From positions 402,287 through 466,286 of the forward strand of contig NZ_LMEO01000034.1 of NCBI RefSeq assembly GCF_001426375.1: DNA of 64,000 nucleotides, read 5' to 3'. Made by a program: the position numbers and the translations under genes. Within the stretch, counting starts at the first letter, position 1. The number at the start of each line of letters is the position of its first letter. Below, in pieces: positions 53,606-62,923 of the stretch. This DNA is from Paenibacillus sp. Root444D2 (GTDB lineage: Bacteria > Bacillota > Bacilli > Paenibacillales > NBRC-103111). Under the pieces are notes generated by a model, which was not told where the DNA came from, searched no databases, and saw only the letters and a program-made list of their open reading frames with translations.

Positions 53606-56600
53606 TCAATTCAAATCCCAAGCCGCAACAACCTTATTCTTCCCCGTCTGCTTCGCAGTAATCTCCGCCGTATCGGCCTGTTCAATCAATTCCTCTATCG
53701 AAGTTGGACTACAGAGCTCTAGGGAAGATACGCCCACACTGACGGTGATTTGGTAAGGGCGCCCGAAGGCAAATTCTCTCTCAATTTCGCCTCGCAGCTG
53801 ATGGGCAATCTTGAGGGCTTCCTTCCCATCCGTTTTAGGTAAAATGAGAATAAGTTCCTCACCGCCATATCGTCCAGCGATGTCGCTCTTTCGTAAATTG
53901 AACCGGAAAATATCTGCGATTTCTCGTAAAACTCGGTCCCCTTCCGGGTGTCCGAACTCATTGACCCTGCGGAAATTATCGACGTCGATCATGATCACGG
54001 ATAAGTCGAGGTTATAACGTCTAGAGAGATCGAATTCTTCCCTCAGCTTTTCCATGAAATAACCGCGTAGATAAAAGCCGGTCAGGTTATCAATCACCAT
54101 CTCCCTATGCAAGAGAACGTTGATAATGTGCGGTTTGATGAAAGAAAGAAAATGCTCCATATGTTGAAGCTTTGTTTTAGTCATACCATCTACAAAAACC
54201 TGGAGCGTAATAGCTTGATCACCTCGTTGAAAGAGAGTGAAAGTGTGGGCCCAGCTATCTTCACTTCGGCTTTGATAGGCAATCAATTCATCGTGGTCTC
54301 TTAGACCCGAAGCTGTAACGAAAACCTTGTGTTTATAATGCAGCAGTTTGTAAGTGATGGCCAGTTGAATCACTGGAAAGTAGTCAAAAAGTGCCTTAGT
54401 CAACCTCTGCATCGTTGTCATTAGATCCAAAGTTTCGGTAACCTGTTCACTGAGCTCGATAATGATTTGTAAATCCAAGGAGAGGAGCAACCATTGCTCG
54501 CGGTCCGCAATCATTTTTTGAACAAAATCATCCTGCATAATAGCAGGTGATGCCGGGGCAAAGGTGGGCCGAATAACCCGTTCCATGCAAGCGGTCAAGT
54601 AGGGACGCCAAGTTTCCTTTTGAATAATCTGATAGCCATTCAATGCACGTCGCAAATACAGCATCGCATTTTGAATATCGCCCTCATACATGGACCTCTC
54701 AGCTGAAAGTCTATAATAATCGGGCCAAAAGATATCAAAAGAGCATCGTTTGAGATAAGCTTCAAATTTTTCGAACCAAATCCCCATATTCTCCGAACGA
54801 AGCTCTAAGAGAAGTGTGAGCAATTCTCGGTAAGCCCAACCAGCATACATGCCTGAGTTATTTTTCGAAATAAATTGTTCAAAAAACTTGCAGGCTAGCT
54901 CCAGATTTCCCTCCCTAGTTTGGAAAAGTGCGTCCAAGAAGAACGAGGTGTTTTCATGTTTCAAAAAGCCCGGGATGGTGATTGGTCGATTTTGACGGAA
55001 GGCGACATAACCTTGAAAAACGGACAGTAAAGCCAAACTCGACTCTGTGATTTGCTGCTCGAACAGGAGGGTTTTAAGTTCTTGAAACAGTTCCCACTGC
55101 TCCCATTCAAGTGCGTATAATAACTGATTCGTTAAATATGTCTCGGCCAAATCCTTACGCCGCAATTCGTCAACCTGCAGGACACGTTCTTTGTGATAGT
55201 GGTAGCTGGCCAAGTCTCCTTGATTTAATGAAAACTCCATGGCATTCAGATGGCCTACTTGTTCCTTGATCGTGTAGCCAGAGCGCTTGGCACCTTCAAT
55301 CCCGCGATATACGTATGTATTGATCAGCTTATTGTTGCTCTGATAAGAATATAAATCATAAAGACGGAGCATGAGGTCCGTATGAGGTGACGTTTCCAGA
55401 AGCGGTTCTAACTTAGCTGCAATGGATAAAGCCCATTCCTCGGTTTTAGGAAAATGAATCAACATATTAATCGTATAATAGTTCGTAATTTCCGCAAAAT
55501 GGCGAAGTGAAAGCAAATTTCTCTTTGGATAGACGACCTCGGTATAGAAGACATGAAGCTTACGCACCTCTTCATCCTGTAGAGGGAAACAGAGATTGCT
55601 GGTGTTGAGTAGAAATGCAGCCCGTACCCGGTCTTCTAATGCCTGACTTTCATCGAAAATAAAGGGGAACAGCTGCTCACGTAAAATATAAACATCCAAA
55701 TCATTTTGCAAGATGCGGATATATATCCACCCGAAGCGATCCGTGATTTTACCTGTTCGTTCGTATACGGTTAGTGCCAATTGTTCGGAAAGAGCAAATT
55801 GGTTAAGCAGAAGATACATTCTACTTAGCAATCTGTCTAGGAAAATGAGATAAGGTCTTCCCAATTTTTCATATAAATATTTAATGCGTTCTAATAATTC
55901 AACCTTTTGCCCATAAGAGAGGAGGGAACGGATTTGTTTATAATATTTTAAAAGCAAATAATACTCTACTTTATACTCACTCGCTTGGCTGGATAGTGCA
56001 ATGAGTTGAGGTAAGCCAAGTGGACGGAATTGCTGCTGGTAGACCAAAGCTTTTTGGTAGTAAGACATTAGTTGAACTGAAGACAGCTCCTGCAAGACCA
56101 ATTCGGTAATTTCAGTTGAGATAAATAAACTGTCATTGTGACTAACATGAACCAGGCCAAGCTCTGCCAGCTTCGTAACCGATGATAGGATATTCCCTAA
56201 ATCCACTTGATTAGCCTTAAACAGGGAAAACACGCTTATTGGCATAGGCAAACAACATAGGAGCCGTAATAGCTCTATTTCCACTTGGTCCAAAAGGGAG
56301 ATGCGCTTAGAAAACAAGTGAAGAGAGTGAAGCTTTTCATAATTAAGATGGAATCCAGTTGTTTTATGCCAGCCCTTGTTGGTTAGATGAATACTTCCGG
56401 ATTGAATAAGCTCCTCCAAAATGATGCGGCAGTGACTAAAGTTGATTTTGTGCTCATAAAACCAATTTTTCAATTCGGATATTAAGGTGGAATCAGCTCG
56501 TCCAAATTGTGAAGACAACAGCTGTTCATAGATCGCTAGGTCCGAATGATGTATTTCAAGCGTTTGAAAAGTAAGGCCAGTGAATTGAGAAGGTATCTTG

Positions 56601-57844
56601 CTGCCGCTGAAAATTACGTGCAATCCGGTCATCTCATGGCCATGCTCTCGCCAAAAGTTGAGGAGAATAAGCTGGGAATCTTCATCGAAGTGTTCGCAGT
56701 TTTCAAGAATATAGAACATGTTTTGAACAGGGAACATCGGGATTACGGAAGATAAAAATTGATACAACCACTCGGTTAGCAAATAAAGGATATCGTCGCC
56801 TTCATAGTGCTTTTTAAGAAGCTGGTCAAATTTACGAGAAAGATTCCTCAGCATGGTGATTGATTCAGGAAATAAGCCATAAGCCAGATGTAAGGTTCGG
56901 GAGACCACTTCACGCAAGGTTGAGTAAGGAAGTTCTTGGGAGACAATCTTGAAGAAATAGCCTCTTTCTAACATCTCATTGACATTCTGAGTGTAAACAT
57001 CAAATCGAATAGCCTCATCCTCACAAACGAGCCCTAATAAACGTTTCTCATTTGACTGTAAAAAATTACGAAAAAGCTTTTGATGCTCTTGCGTAATTGG
57101 CGCAGCGGCAGGGTGCAGCCATTGTGGGCTGCTATGGTAAATAAGCGGTTGCACCTGCTCAGGCAGTTGAAAGGCTGCTCGAATGATATCGGCAATCTCA
57201 TCTGCGAATAACATAGTTTCTGGCTCAGTACGCAGACGCTCTGATAATTGCTGCAGGTTATTTGGCACGGAATCGGAGCCATAGATTGTATGAATCAGTA
57301 GATGGATAGCTTCAAAATCAGCAGCTCGGGAAAGAAGAAATCGCCGTGCATAACGCGGAAAAGAAGTAAATGAAAAGTCCGTCAATAAATGATTAATAAA
57401 TTCTATAGCGGACGGGAATGGTTGGACATCGATGATAATAGCTAACGATTGTGGATCGAAAAAAAGCTGCTCTGGCAGCAAAAATCCCATGTAAAACTGC
57501 TCTTCATGTAGAATGGAAAGTGCTTTACAAATGGAAATCAGCAATTTTCCTTTGGATTCATCACTTAATGCTGCTTTTTCTATATGTGAAAACGGCAAAT
57601 AGCCTTCTGGTAATGGAGAAAGCTGAACGACGAGATTGCCCTCAACAAAATTCCAATCCAGCGGCTGACGGAAATAATCTCCTTTAGCAGCTTTGGTCCA
57701 AGAGCGCAAACGAGTCTCGATTTGTTTTTCGTGGAAATAATTCCAAAGCTTGTGATGGAGTTGCATCTCCGAATAATCAGGAGCATGAGAGTATGTTAAA
57801 TGCCGAAAGGCGGAATTCGTGTTTTGAGTTGTATGATTCATCAT
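53606..57844 (-). CDS. Giant diguanylate cyclase with kinase-like and ATPase-like domains
   Basis: A 1412-residue protein. In order: a Ser/Thr-kinase-like region (about 60-220, where ILHEEQFYMGFLLPEQLFFD stands in for the HRD loop and IDVQPFP for DFG, so it looks inactive), a STAND/AAA-like region (about 260-600; no proper Walker A, degenerate Walker B MFYILENCEHFDED), a long helical TPR-like region (about 600-1090), a GAF-like region (about 1095-1230), and a GGDEF domain (about 1250-1412) with GGEEL and an inhibitory-site RKSD five residues before it. c-di-GMP synthesis is expected. The ATG follows GGAGGAGGG. No partner gene is adjacent. Confidence 0.85.
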   Translation of the reverse strand: MMNHTTQNTNSAFRHLTYSHAPDYSEMQLHHKLWNYFHEKQIETRLRSWTKAAKGDYFRQPLDWNFVEGNLVVQLSPLPEGYLPFSHIEKAALSDESKGKLLISICKALSILHEEQFYMGFLLPEQLFFDPQSLAIIIDVQPFPSAIEFINHLLTDFSFTSFPRYARRFLLSRAADFEAIHLLIHTIYGSDSVPNNLQQLSERLRTEPETMLFADEIADIIRAAFQLPEQVQPLIYHSSPQWLHPAAAPITQEHQKLFRNFLQSNEKRLLGLVCEDEAIRFDVYTQNVNEMLERGYFFKIVSQELPYSTLREVVSRTLHLAYGLFPESITMLRNLSRKFDQLLKKHYEGDDILYLLTEWLYQFLSSVIPMFPVQNMFYILENCEHFDEDSQLILLNFWREHGHEMTGLHVIFSGSKIPSQFTGLTFQTLEIHHSDLAIYEQLLSSQFGRADSTLISELKNWFYEHKINFSHCRIILEELIQSGSIHLTNKGWHKTTGFHLNYEKLHSLHLFSKRISLLDQVEIELLRLLCCLPMPISVFSLFKANQVDLGNILSSVTKLAELGLVHVSHNDSLFISTEITELVLQELSSVQLMSYYQKALVYQQQFRPLGLPQLIALSSQASEYKVEYYLLLKYYKQIRSLLSYGQKVELLERIKYLYEKLGRPYLIFLDRLLSRMYLLLNQFALSEQLALTVYERTGKITDRFGWIYIRILQNDLDVYILREQLFPFIFDESQALEDRVRAAFLLNTSNLCFPLQDEEVRKLHVFYTEVVYPKRNLLSLRHFAEITNYYTINMLIHFPKTEEWALSIAAKLEPLLETSPHTDLMLRLYDLYSYQSNNKLINTYVYRGIEGAKRSGYTIKEQVGHLNAMEFSLNQGDLASYHYHKERVLQVDELRRKDLAETYLTNQLLYALEWEQWELFQELKTLLFEQQITESSLALLSVFQGYVAFRQNRPITIPGFLKHENTSFFLDALFQTREGNLELACKFFEQFISKNNSGMYAGWAYRELLTLLLELRSENMGIWFEKFEAYLKRCSFDIFWPDYYRLSAERSMYEGDIQNAMLYLRRALNGYQIIQKETWRPYLTACMERVIRPTFAPASPAIMQDDFVQKMIADREQWLLLSLDLQIIIELSEQVTETLDLMTTMQRLTKALFDYFPVIQLAITYKLLHYKHKVFVTASGLRDHDELIAYQSRSEDSWAHTFTLFQRGDQAITLQVFVDGMTKTKLQHMEHFLSFIKPHIINVLLHREMVIDNLTGFYLRGYFMEKLREEFDLSRRYNLDLSVIMIDVDNFRRVNEFGHPEGDRVLREIADIFRFNLRKSDIAGRYGGEELILILPKTDGKEALKIAHQLRGEIEREFAFGRPYQITVSVGVSSLELCSPTSIEELIEQADTAEITAKQTGKNKVVAAWDLN

Positions 57845-58116
57845 ACTCCCTCCTCCTTCTAAGGTATGGGGATTCAAGACGCAGGGGATGGGATGATACC
57901 ATCAAGTATATACCATTGTTCAATTGTAACAAATATATGAAGCAAAGGGGAGAGGTATCATTGTGCTATTAGCCTGCCTTTTTCGGGCCTGCTTGGATAT
58001 TTAACCTGCTTGGCTCACAAAATCCGCCTATTTATTGGATAAATAGGCATTGGTACATTCATTGGACTAGGGATAAACGTATACTAACATAAACCTATAG
58101 AGGAGTTGACCCATCC

Positions 58117-58434
58117 ATGGATCATTACAAACCTAACCAACTCGGCCCGCTTAGCCAACCGTTCCAACCTAGCCAACTCAGTCCGCTTAGCCAACCTAGC
58201 CAACCTGGCCCAGGCAAACCATATCAATGTCCACCGACTGACCCAATCATGACAAGTCCAGAAAGAATCGTAAGAGACTTCTACCACCCACAGAAAGTTC
58301 AAGTTATTCATCCTATTCAAATCGTGAATAGACATCACTGTGTACCTGTCTATGAGCATGTGTACACTTGTGAAGAGACTGATGAATATTGCGGTACACA
58401 CCCGCATCCGCATCAGGGTATGCTGCGCGACTAG
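58117..58434 (+). CDS. CotD-like spore coat protein
   Basis: A 105-residue protein. The first 40 residues are Pro/Gln/Ser-rich with repeated LSQPSQP-like units. The rest, IVRDFYHPQKVQVIHPIQIVNRHH, plus a His/Cys/Tyr-rich end, resembles CotD-family inner coat proteins of bacilli. The ATG follows GAGGAG. His and Cys suggest cross-linking in the coat. Sporulation expression is expected; a CATA-like -10 near 58081 is only suggestive. Confidence 0.7.
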   Translation: MDHYKPNQLGPLSQPFQPSQLSPLSQPSQPGPGKPYQCPPTDPIMTSPERIVRDFYHPQKVQVIHPIQIVNRHHCVPVYEHVYTCEETDEYCGTHPHPHQGMLRD

Positions 58435-58442
58435 TTGATAAG

Positions 58443-58490
58443 GAAACCCTCGGGAAGAATCTGATGATTCTTTTTGGGGGTTGTTTTGTG
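58443..58490 (+). terminator. Rho-independent terminator
   Basis: AACCCTC and GGGGGTT with an inner GAAGAAT/ATTCTT stem, followed by GTTTT, after the coat gene. Confidence 0.7.
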
Positions 58491-58618
58491 TGGTGCCAGA
58501 ACAGAAGAAATTGACTTTACATAGCGACCAGGCTTCTATTATTCTAGCGAAACGAATTGTATACATGCTTTAGTAGTAAATGTATAATTATGTATTATAT
58601 TGGAAAGGGTGTGTGGTT

Positions 58619-59377
58619 ATGTCGAATCGTGTGTTCCCTTTGAAACGGGAAAAGCGTGATTTTCGCGATTATCATTTTATGAGTACAGCGTTTAAGTCCC
58701 CAAGCGAGCTGCCCAAGAAAGTCGACTTGCGCTCAAACATGTCCCCCATTGTCGATCAAGGTGCACTTGGGAGCTGCACGGCTAACGCCATAGCAAGCGG
58801 CCTTAGAGAGTATTTGCTTGTAAGCAGTCAGGAGAAGTGGACAGCCCTTTCTCGGCTTTTCTTGTATTGGCACGAACGTAAGCTCGAAGGTCATGTGGGT
58901 GAAGATTCAGGGGCCTATATCCGAGATGGGATGAAAGTGCTCCAGAAGATTGGCGTTTGTCCAGAGGATGATTATCCATATAATATTGCAGATTTCAGAG
59001 ATATTCCCGGTCCCAAAGCAGAGCGGGATGCAGCAAATTACAAAATTAACGACTATCATCGGATCACCGACTTATATGCCCTTAAGGCAGCACTGGCTGA
59101 GCAATCACCCGTTGTTATCGGCATGATGTTGTATGAGAGCTTCCAATCAACTGAAGCAGCCCAAACGGGTAAGATTCCGGCTCCGAAGAAGAAGCGTGAA
59201 CGGGTACTGGGCGGACATGCCATGTTGGCAGTCGGGTATGTAGACCGTGGCCAGTCAGGTCATGTCATCGTGCGCAACAGCTGGGGCGAGGACTGGGGAG
59301 ATCAAGGTTACTGCTACATTCCTTATAAAATGTTTCAGGATCCGGACAGTGTGATGGATATGTGGACGGGACGATAA
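58619..59377 (+). CDS. Cytosolic papain-like (C1A) cysteine peptidase
   Basis: A 252-residue protease. Gln47 and catalytic Cys53 in VDQGALGSCTANAIAS, His in LGGHAMLAVGY, and Asn in VRNSWGEDWGDQGY complete the papain triad. There is no signal peptide and only a short prosegment-like N-terminus (KREKRDFRDYHF). The ATG at 58619 follows GGAAAGGGTG; the longer frame starts without a site. C1A peptidases are uncommon in bacteria. Being next to a coat gene, it might act in the mother cell or spore, but this is inference. Confidence 0.88.
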   Translation: MSNRVFPLKREKRDFRDYHFMSTAFKSPSELPKKVDLRSNMSPIVDQGALGSCTANAIASGLREYLLVSSQEKWTALSRLFLYWHERKLEGHVGEDSGAYIRDGMKVLQKIGVCPEDDYPYNIADFRDIPGPKAERDAANYKINDYHRITDLYALKAALAEQSPVVIGMMLYESFQSTEAAQTGKIPAPKKKRERVLGGHAMLAVGYVDRGQSGHVIVRNSWGEDWGDQGYCYIPYKMFQDPDSVMDMWTGR

Positions 59378-59385
59378 ATGAAAAG

Positions 59386-59418
59386 CAAAAGGCACCACAT
59401 CACTGTGGCGCCTTTTTT
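59386..59418. terminator. Bidirectional terminator
   Basis: AAAAGGCACCACA pairs with TGTGGCGCCTTTTTT around TCAC. It lies between the convergent peptidase and polymerase genes. Confidence 0.9.
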
Positions 59419-61938
59419 CTATTTCAACTGAAAATTAGTAGCTATGATTGCATCAATATTCTGTTTCTCCGCTGGATCCTTGGCAATAAGCTTGTTTAAC
59501 AAATCATTGTCCGCAGTTCCTTGCTTCTGAAGAGCTGCCAGATACCATCTGGCGATGACCCGGTTCGTCTGATCATCGAATTTATCATTCACATACGGTT
59601 TAATCGTATTAGCTGCACCTGCATAGTCACCACGCATGTAGTGAACTTGACCAACATTGAGCGCCATACTAGGCGTCACAGCGAACTCGCGTCCTTGTGC
59701 TTGTTCTTTAGGCAGATTCTTCAGGGAATCGATGCGAGCCAGAACTTCATTGTATGTGGCAAGTACATTGTCGAGCTTTTTATTCGTATCTTGTATATTA
59801 TTCTTCTGAATGTCTTGGTTTGCGAGTTCGATATTTAAAGACATGCTTTTTTCATAGAGATCAATATACCAAGGATAGTTAGGAATTTGAGCGGTGGACC
59901 AATCTAACGCTTCTTGGGTTTTGCCTTTAATCAGAAGCATATTGAGCTGTTGCATGGCAACCATCCGGTTGTGCGGTTCCTTTTTCAACAATTGATTGAG
60001 AAGATCTTGGGCTTGATTGAAAAAGGTTTCTGCTTTCTTCGGGTCTTCCTTCTGCATCTGATTAGATACTTGAAGAAGAATCCCGATTCGGCTGACTTGT
60101 CCAGTTAACAAATAGTCGGGATGAGCAGGATGCAGAGAAATCGCTTTGTCCAATGGAGCTACGATTTGGTTGTAATCTTGACTCTTTTTAACAACATCAA
60201 GTGTTTGCTTATAAGAACTGTTCGCTGAGACCAGTTGGGCAGAGATATAGAACATTACGATCGACAAGACTGCTAGGAGAGCCGGAAACATTTTGTGAAG
60301 TGCAAGTGAATCAGACTTTAATCGTATCGGAGCCGATGTACTGTTACTCAGCATCCCACCTAGTGCAAGGAACAAAATAGCACCCAAATAAACATAGCTT
60401 AAATCAAAGTCAATCATACTGTGGATCAAAAGAGAAATCGTTACTATGAAAAATAGGAAGTGAAGATCTCTTTTCTCCTGCGAACTCTTAATGTAACTTC
60501 GAATATAGAACACCAAGACAGCAATCACGAAACCGATAAAAGCAAGGAATCCGAGCGCGCCGGCTTCAACCAAGTATTGAAGTGCGAAGTTATGAGCCTG
60601 ACGACTTGTGTAAGGGTTGTTTTGATACTTCTCATATAAAGAAGCCCAAGCGCCACCACCTGCTCCAATGATCGGATAGTCCGACCAGAGCTTCACAGCA
60701 TCTTTGTAAAAAGTACCGCGCTCCAGAACGCTGTGTTGTTGGAAGTTAATATTTTCGATACGCGTTTTCACGTTATCTGGAAGAATATTCTTAAAACCAG
60801 TATCACTTAGGATAAGAATGGCTCCTACTACCCCAACAACAATAGCCGCAATCGGAAGAATGAAAGTAGCATATTTCTTAGAATCAAAACGAGCTGTAAT
60901 TCGCTCTAACCAAGGTGCACCGAAGCGTTGAATAACGATTGCAAGTGCAGTGAAAACTATCGATGTAAGAAGTAAAATCCACCAACCGTGCCAGGATTCT
61001 GAAGCACTAGGCTGTTTTTGTAATCCGATTCCGATATCTGTCACTTTTTCTAGGATAACCAAAGATGCAGCGAAAGCTATACCGAATTGAATAAGTGCAA
61101 GAATCTGTCTGCTTATTGAAAAGAAGAACAGCATAATTAAGAATACTACCGGAATAACTACTATGGCACCACGAGATAGCGTTAACCAGAACGAAACAAT
61201 GATAGGAACTAACATGATTGCATGTGGTAGAACTACGTACCATTTACGAGACTTCACAATGAAGAATAATGCGCCAAGGGATAATGTGATTAAAAAGGCA
61301 GCATATGTATTCGCATATTGGAAAACAGATGTTAAACGTAGCCCGTTAGAGTCTGTCATGATCGCATCACGGTACAAGTAAGGTGTAGTTGCATCCATGA
61401 GAGCGAACCAACTAACCAGGTGACCAGCGAAGCTTCCATTACCTAACCAGTACAAAAGTCCGAAGAGGACAATGAAATAACCGGAAATAATTAACAAACT
61501 GGCAAGAATCGACGTGCCAAGCTTGTTTTTTGTCAGAAATACACCTAAAATGAAGAAGGTTGCATACAGCATTTGGATGTAAACCATATTCGTTGCCAAA
61601 TAATGAGAGGCCGAATTCGATAGCGAAATCACGTAAGTCAGCGGCATCAGCAAGACCAGAATGGTCAATACATCTTTCTGTTCCTTAAGCTTGAATACAA
61701 AGAAAGCAAGTATTGCGATTAGCAGCAATATGATGGAGGACCATACGGAAGCCGAGTAAATTGTTCTCTCAAAATCGTAAGTTCCACCATTGAACAACGC
61801 CCGTTGAAACGGCGCCCAGAACATAAACAAGCCTGTAAACACTACTAAAAACCAAAAAATAACAGAGTTCTTCTCTGTCGTAATCGTTCCATTCGCTTTT
61901 GCACGCGAAGCCGCGTAGGCATTCTTACTTGCACTCAT
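59419..61938 (-). CDS. O-antigen ligase/Wzy-like polymerase with C-terminal TPR domain
   Basis: An 839-residue membrane protein. About 12-14 hydrophobic helices (about 30-580) include the Wzy/WaaL-type region with a large external loop and PIIGAGGGAWASLYEKYQNNPYTSRQAHNFALQYLVEAG (the family's conserved H-N region). The last about 240 residues are helical TPR-like repeats on the outer or inner face. Wzy_C-type proteins with TPR tails occur in Firmicutes and probably polymerise or ligate surface glycans. I chose the ATG at 61938 after AAGGAG. It is convergent with the peptidase and divergent from the exporter genes. Confidence 0.82.
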   Translation of the reverse strand: MSASKNAYAASRAKANGTITTEKNSVIFWFLVVFTGLFMFWAPFQRALFNGGTYDFERTIYSASVWSSIILLLIAILAFFVFKLKEQKDVLTILVLLMPLTYVISLSNSASHYLATNMVYIQMLYATFFILGVFLTKNKLGTSILASLLIISGYFIVLFGLLYWLGNGSFAGHLVSWFALMDATTPYLYRDAIMTDSNGLRLTSVFQYANTYAAFLITLSLGALFFIVKSRKWYVVLPHAIMLVPIIVSFWLTLSRGAIVVIPVVFLIMLFFFSISRQILALIQFGIAFAASLVILEKVTDIGIGLQKQPSASESWHGWWILLLTSIVFTALAIVIQRFGAPWLERITARFDSKKYATFILPIAAIVVGVVGAILILSDTGFKNILPDNVKTRIENINFQQHSVLERGTFYKDAVKLWSDYPIIGAGGGAWASLYEKYQNNPYTSRQAHNFALQYLVEAGALGFLAFIGFVIAVLVFYIRSYIKSSQEKRDLHFLFFIVTISLLIHSMIDFDLSYVYLGAILFLALGGMLSNSTSAPIRLKSDSLALHKMFPALLAVLSIVMFYISAQLVSANSSYKQTLDVVKKSQDYNQIVAPLDKAISLHPAHPDYLLTGQVSRIGILLQVSNQMQKEDPKKAETFFNQAQDLLNQLLKKEPHNRMVAMQQLNMLLIKGKTQEALDWSTAQIPNYPWYIDLYEKSMSLNIELANQDIQKNNIQDTNKKLDNVLATYNEVLARIDSLKNLPKEQAQGREFAVTPSMALNVGQVHYMRGDYAGAANTIKPYVNDKFDDQTNRVIARWYLAALQKQGTADNDLLNKLIAKDPAEKQNIDAIIATNFQLK

Positions 61939-62090
61939 GACAAAACAGTCTCCTTCTTCGCTAAAGTTCGACTTTATTTTAGCATATTGGAAGAGGGTTT
62001 CCAAATAGTGATTATTATTTAGTATCCCAGTTTAATGTTCATTTGTGGTCTATTCATATAATAAATTTTCAGAAGAGGTTGATAGTAATA

Positions 62091-62900
62091 ATGTTTGTAA
62101 ATCCTTTAAATATTTTTAAAAACCTGTGGAATCATAGGGAGCTAATCAAAAGTTTCGCTAAAAGAGAAGTAGTATCTAAGTATAAGGGATCTTTTCTCGG
62201 AATCATGTGGTCATTTATTAATCCGCTTTTGATGTTAATTGTTTATACATTTGTATTTAGCGAGATATTTAATGCAAAGTGGAATACAGCAAGTAATAGT
62301 AAGGTTGAATTTGCAATTATTATTTTTTGCGGATTGATAACGTTTAGCATATTTGGCGACGTAATCAGTCGCGCTCCTTATTTAGTACTAAGTAATGCCA
62401 ATTATGTGAAGAAGGTCGTTTTCCCTTTAGAAATTCTTCCTGTAATAGCTCTAGGATCTGCAGTAATTAATAGTCTTATTAGCATGGGCATATTAGTTTT
62501 ATGTGTTGGTATTTTTATGCACGTGATAGAATGGACGTTAATTTTTATTCCTTTAGTACTATGTCCATTGATGTTTTTATCGTTGGGATTAGGTTGGTTT
62601 TTATCATCATTAGGAGTATATCTTAGAGATATTGCCCAAATTGTCACAGTAGCTGTACAAGCCCTGATGCTATTAAGTCCTATTATGTACCCAGCAACTT
62701 TAATTCCTAAGGATTTGCTCTTTTTATATTATCTTAATCCTATTGGTTATGTTGTAGAGGATATGCGAAGAATAATAATCTGGGGAGAATTACCTAATTG
62801 GAGCTCCTTGGGTATCGAAACGATAATAGGGTTAGTTATTTTCTACATGGGGTATGCATGGTTTCAAAAAACAAGATCGGGTTTTTCAGATGTAATTTAG
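62091..62900 (+). CDS. ABC polysaccharide/teichoic acid exporter permease
   Basis: A 269-residue ABC-2 membrane protein of the Wzm/TagG class. The N-terminal KSFAKREVVSKYKGSFLGIMWSF is the family's interfacial motif, and six helices follow; the C-terminal LNPIGYVVEDMRRIIIWGELP is characteristic. The ATG at 62091 follows AGAAGAGG. The gene is clearly AT-richer than the first 60 kb. The paired ATPase gene follows after 23 bp. It exports a lipid-linked glycan. Confidence 0.93.
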   Translation: MFVNPLNIFKNLWNHRELIKSFAKREVVSKYKGSFLGIMWSFINPLLMLIVYTFVFSEIFNAKWNTASNSKVEFAIIIFCGLITFSIFGDVISRAPYLVLSNANYVKKVVFPLEILPVIALGSAVINSLISMGILVLCVGIFMHVIEWTLIFIPLVLCPLMFLSLGLGWFLSSLGVYLRDIAQIVTVAVQALMLLSPIMYPATLIPKDLLFLYYLNPIGYVVEDMRRIIIWGELPNWSSLGIETIIGLVIFYMGYAWFQKTRSGFSDVI

Positions 62901-62923
62901 CATTTGAAATTGGAGGTTCTTTT

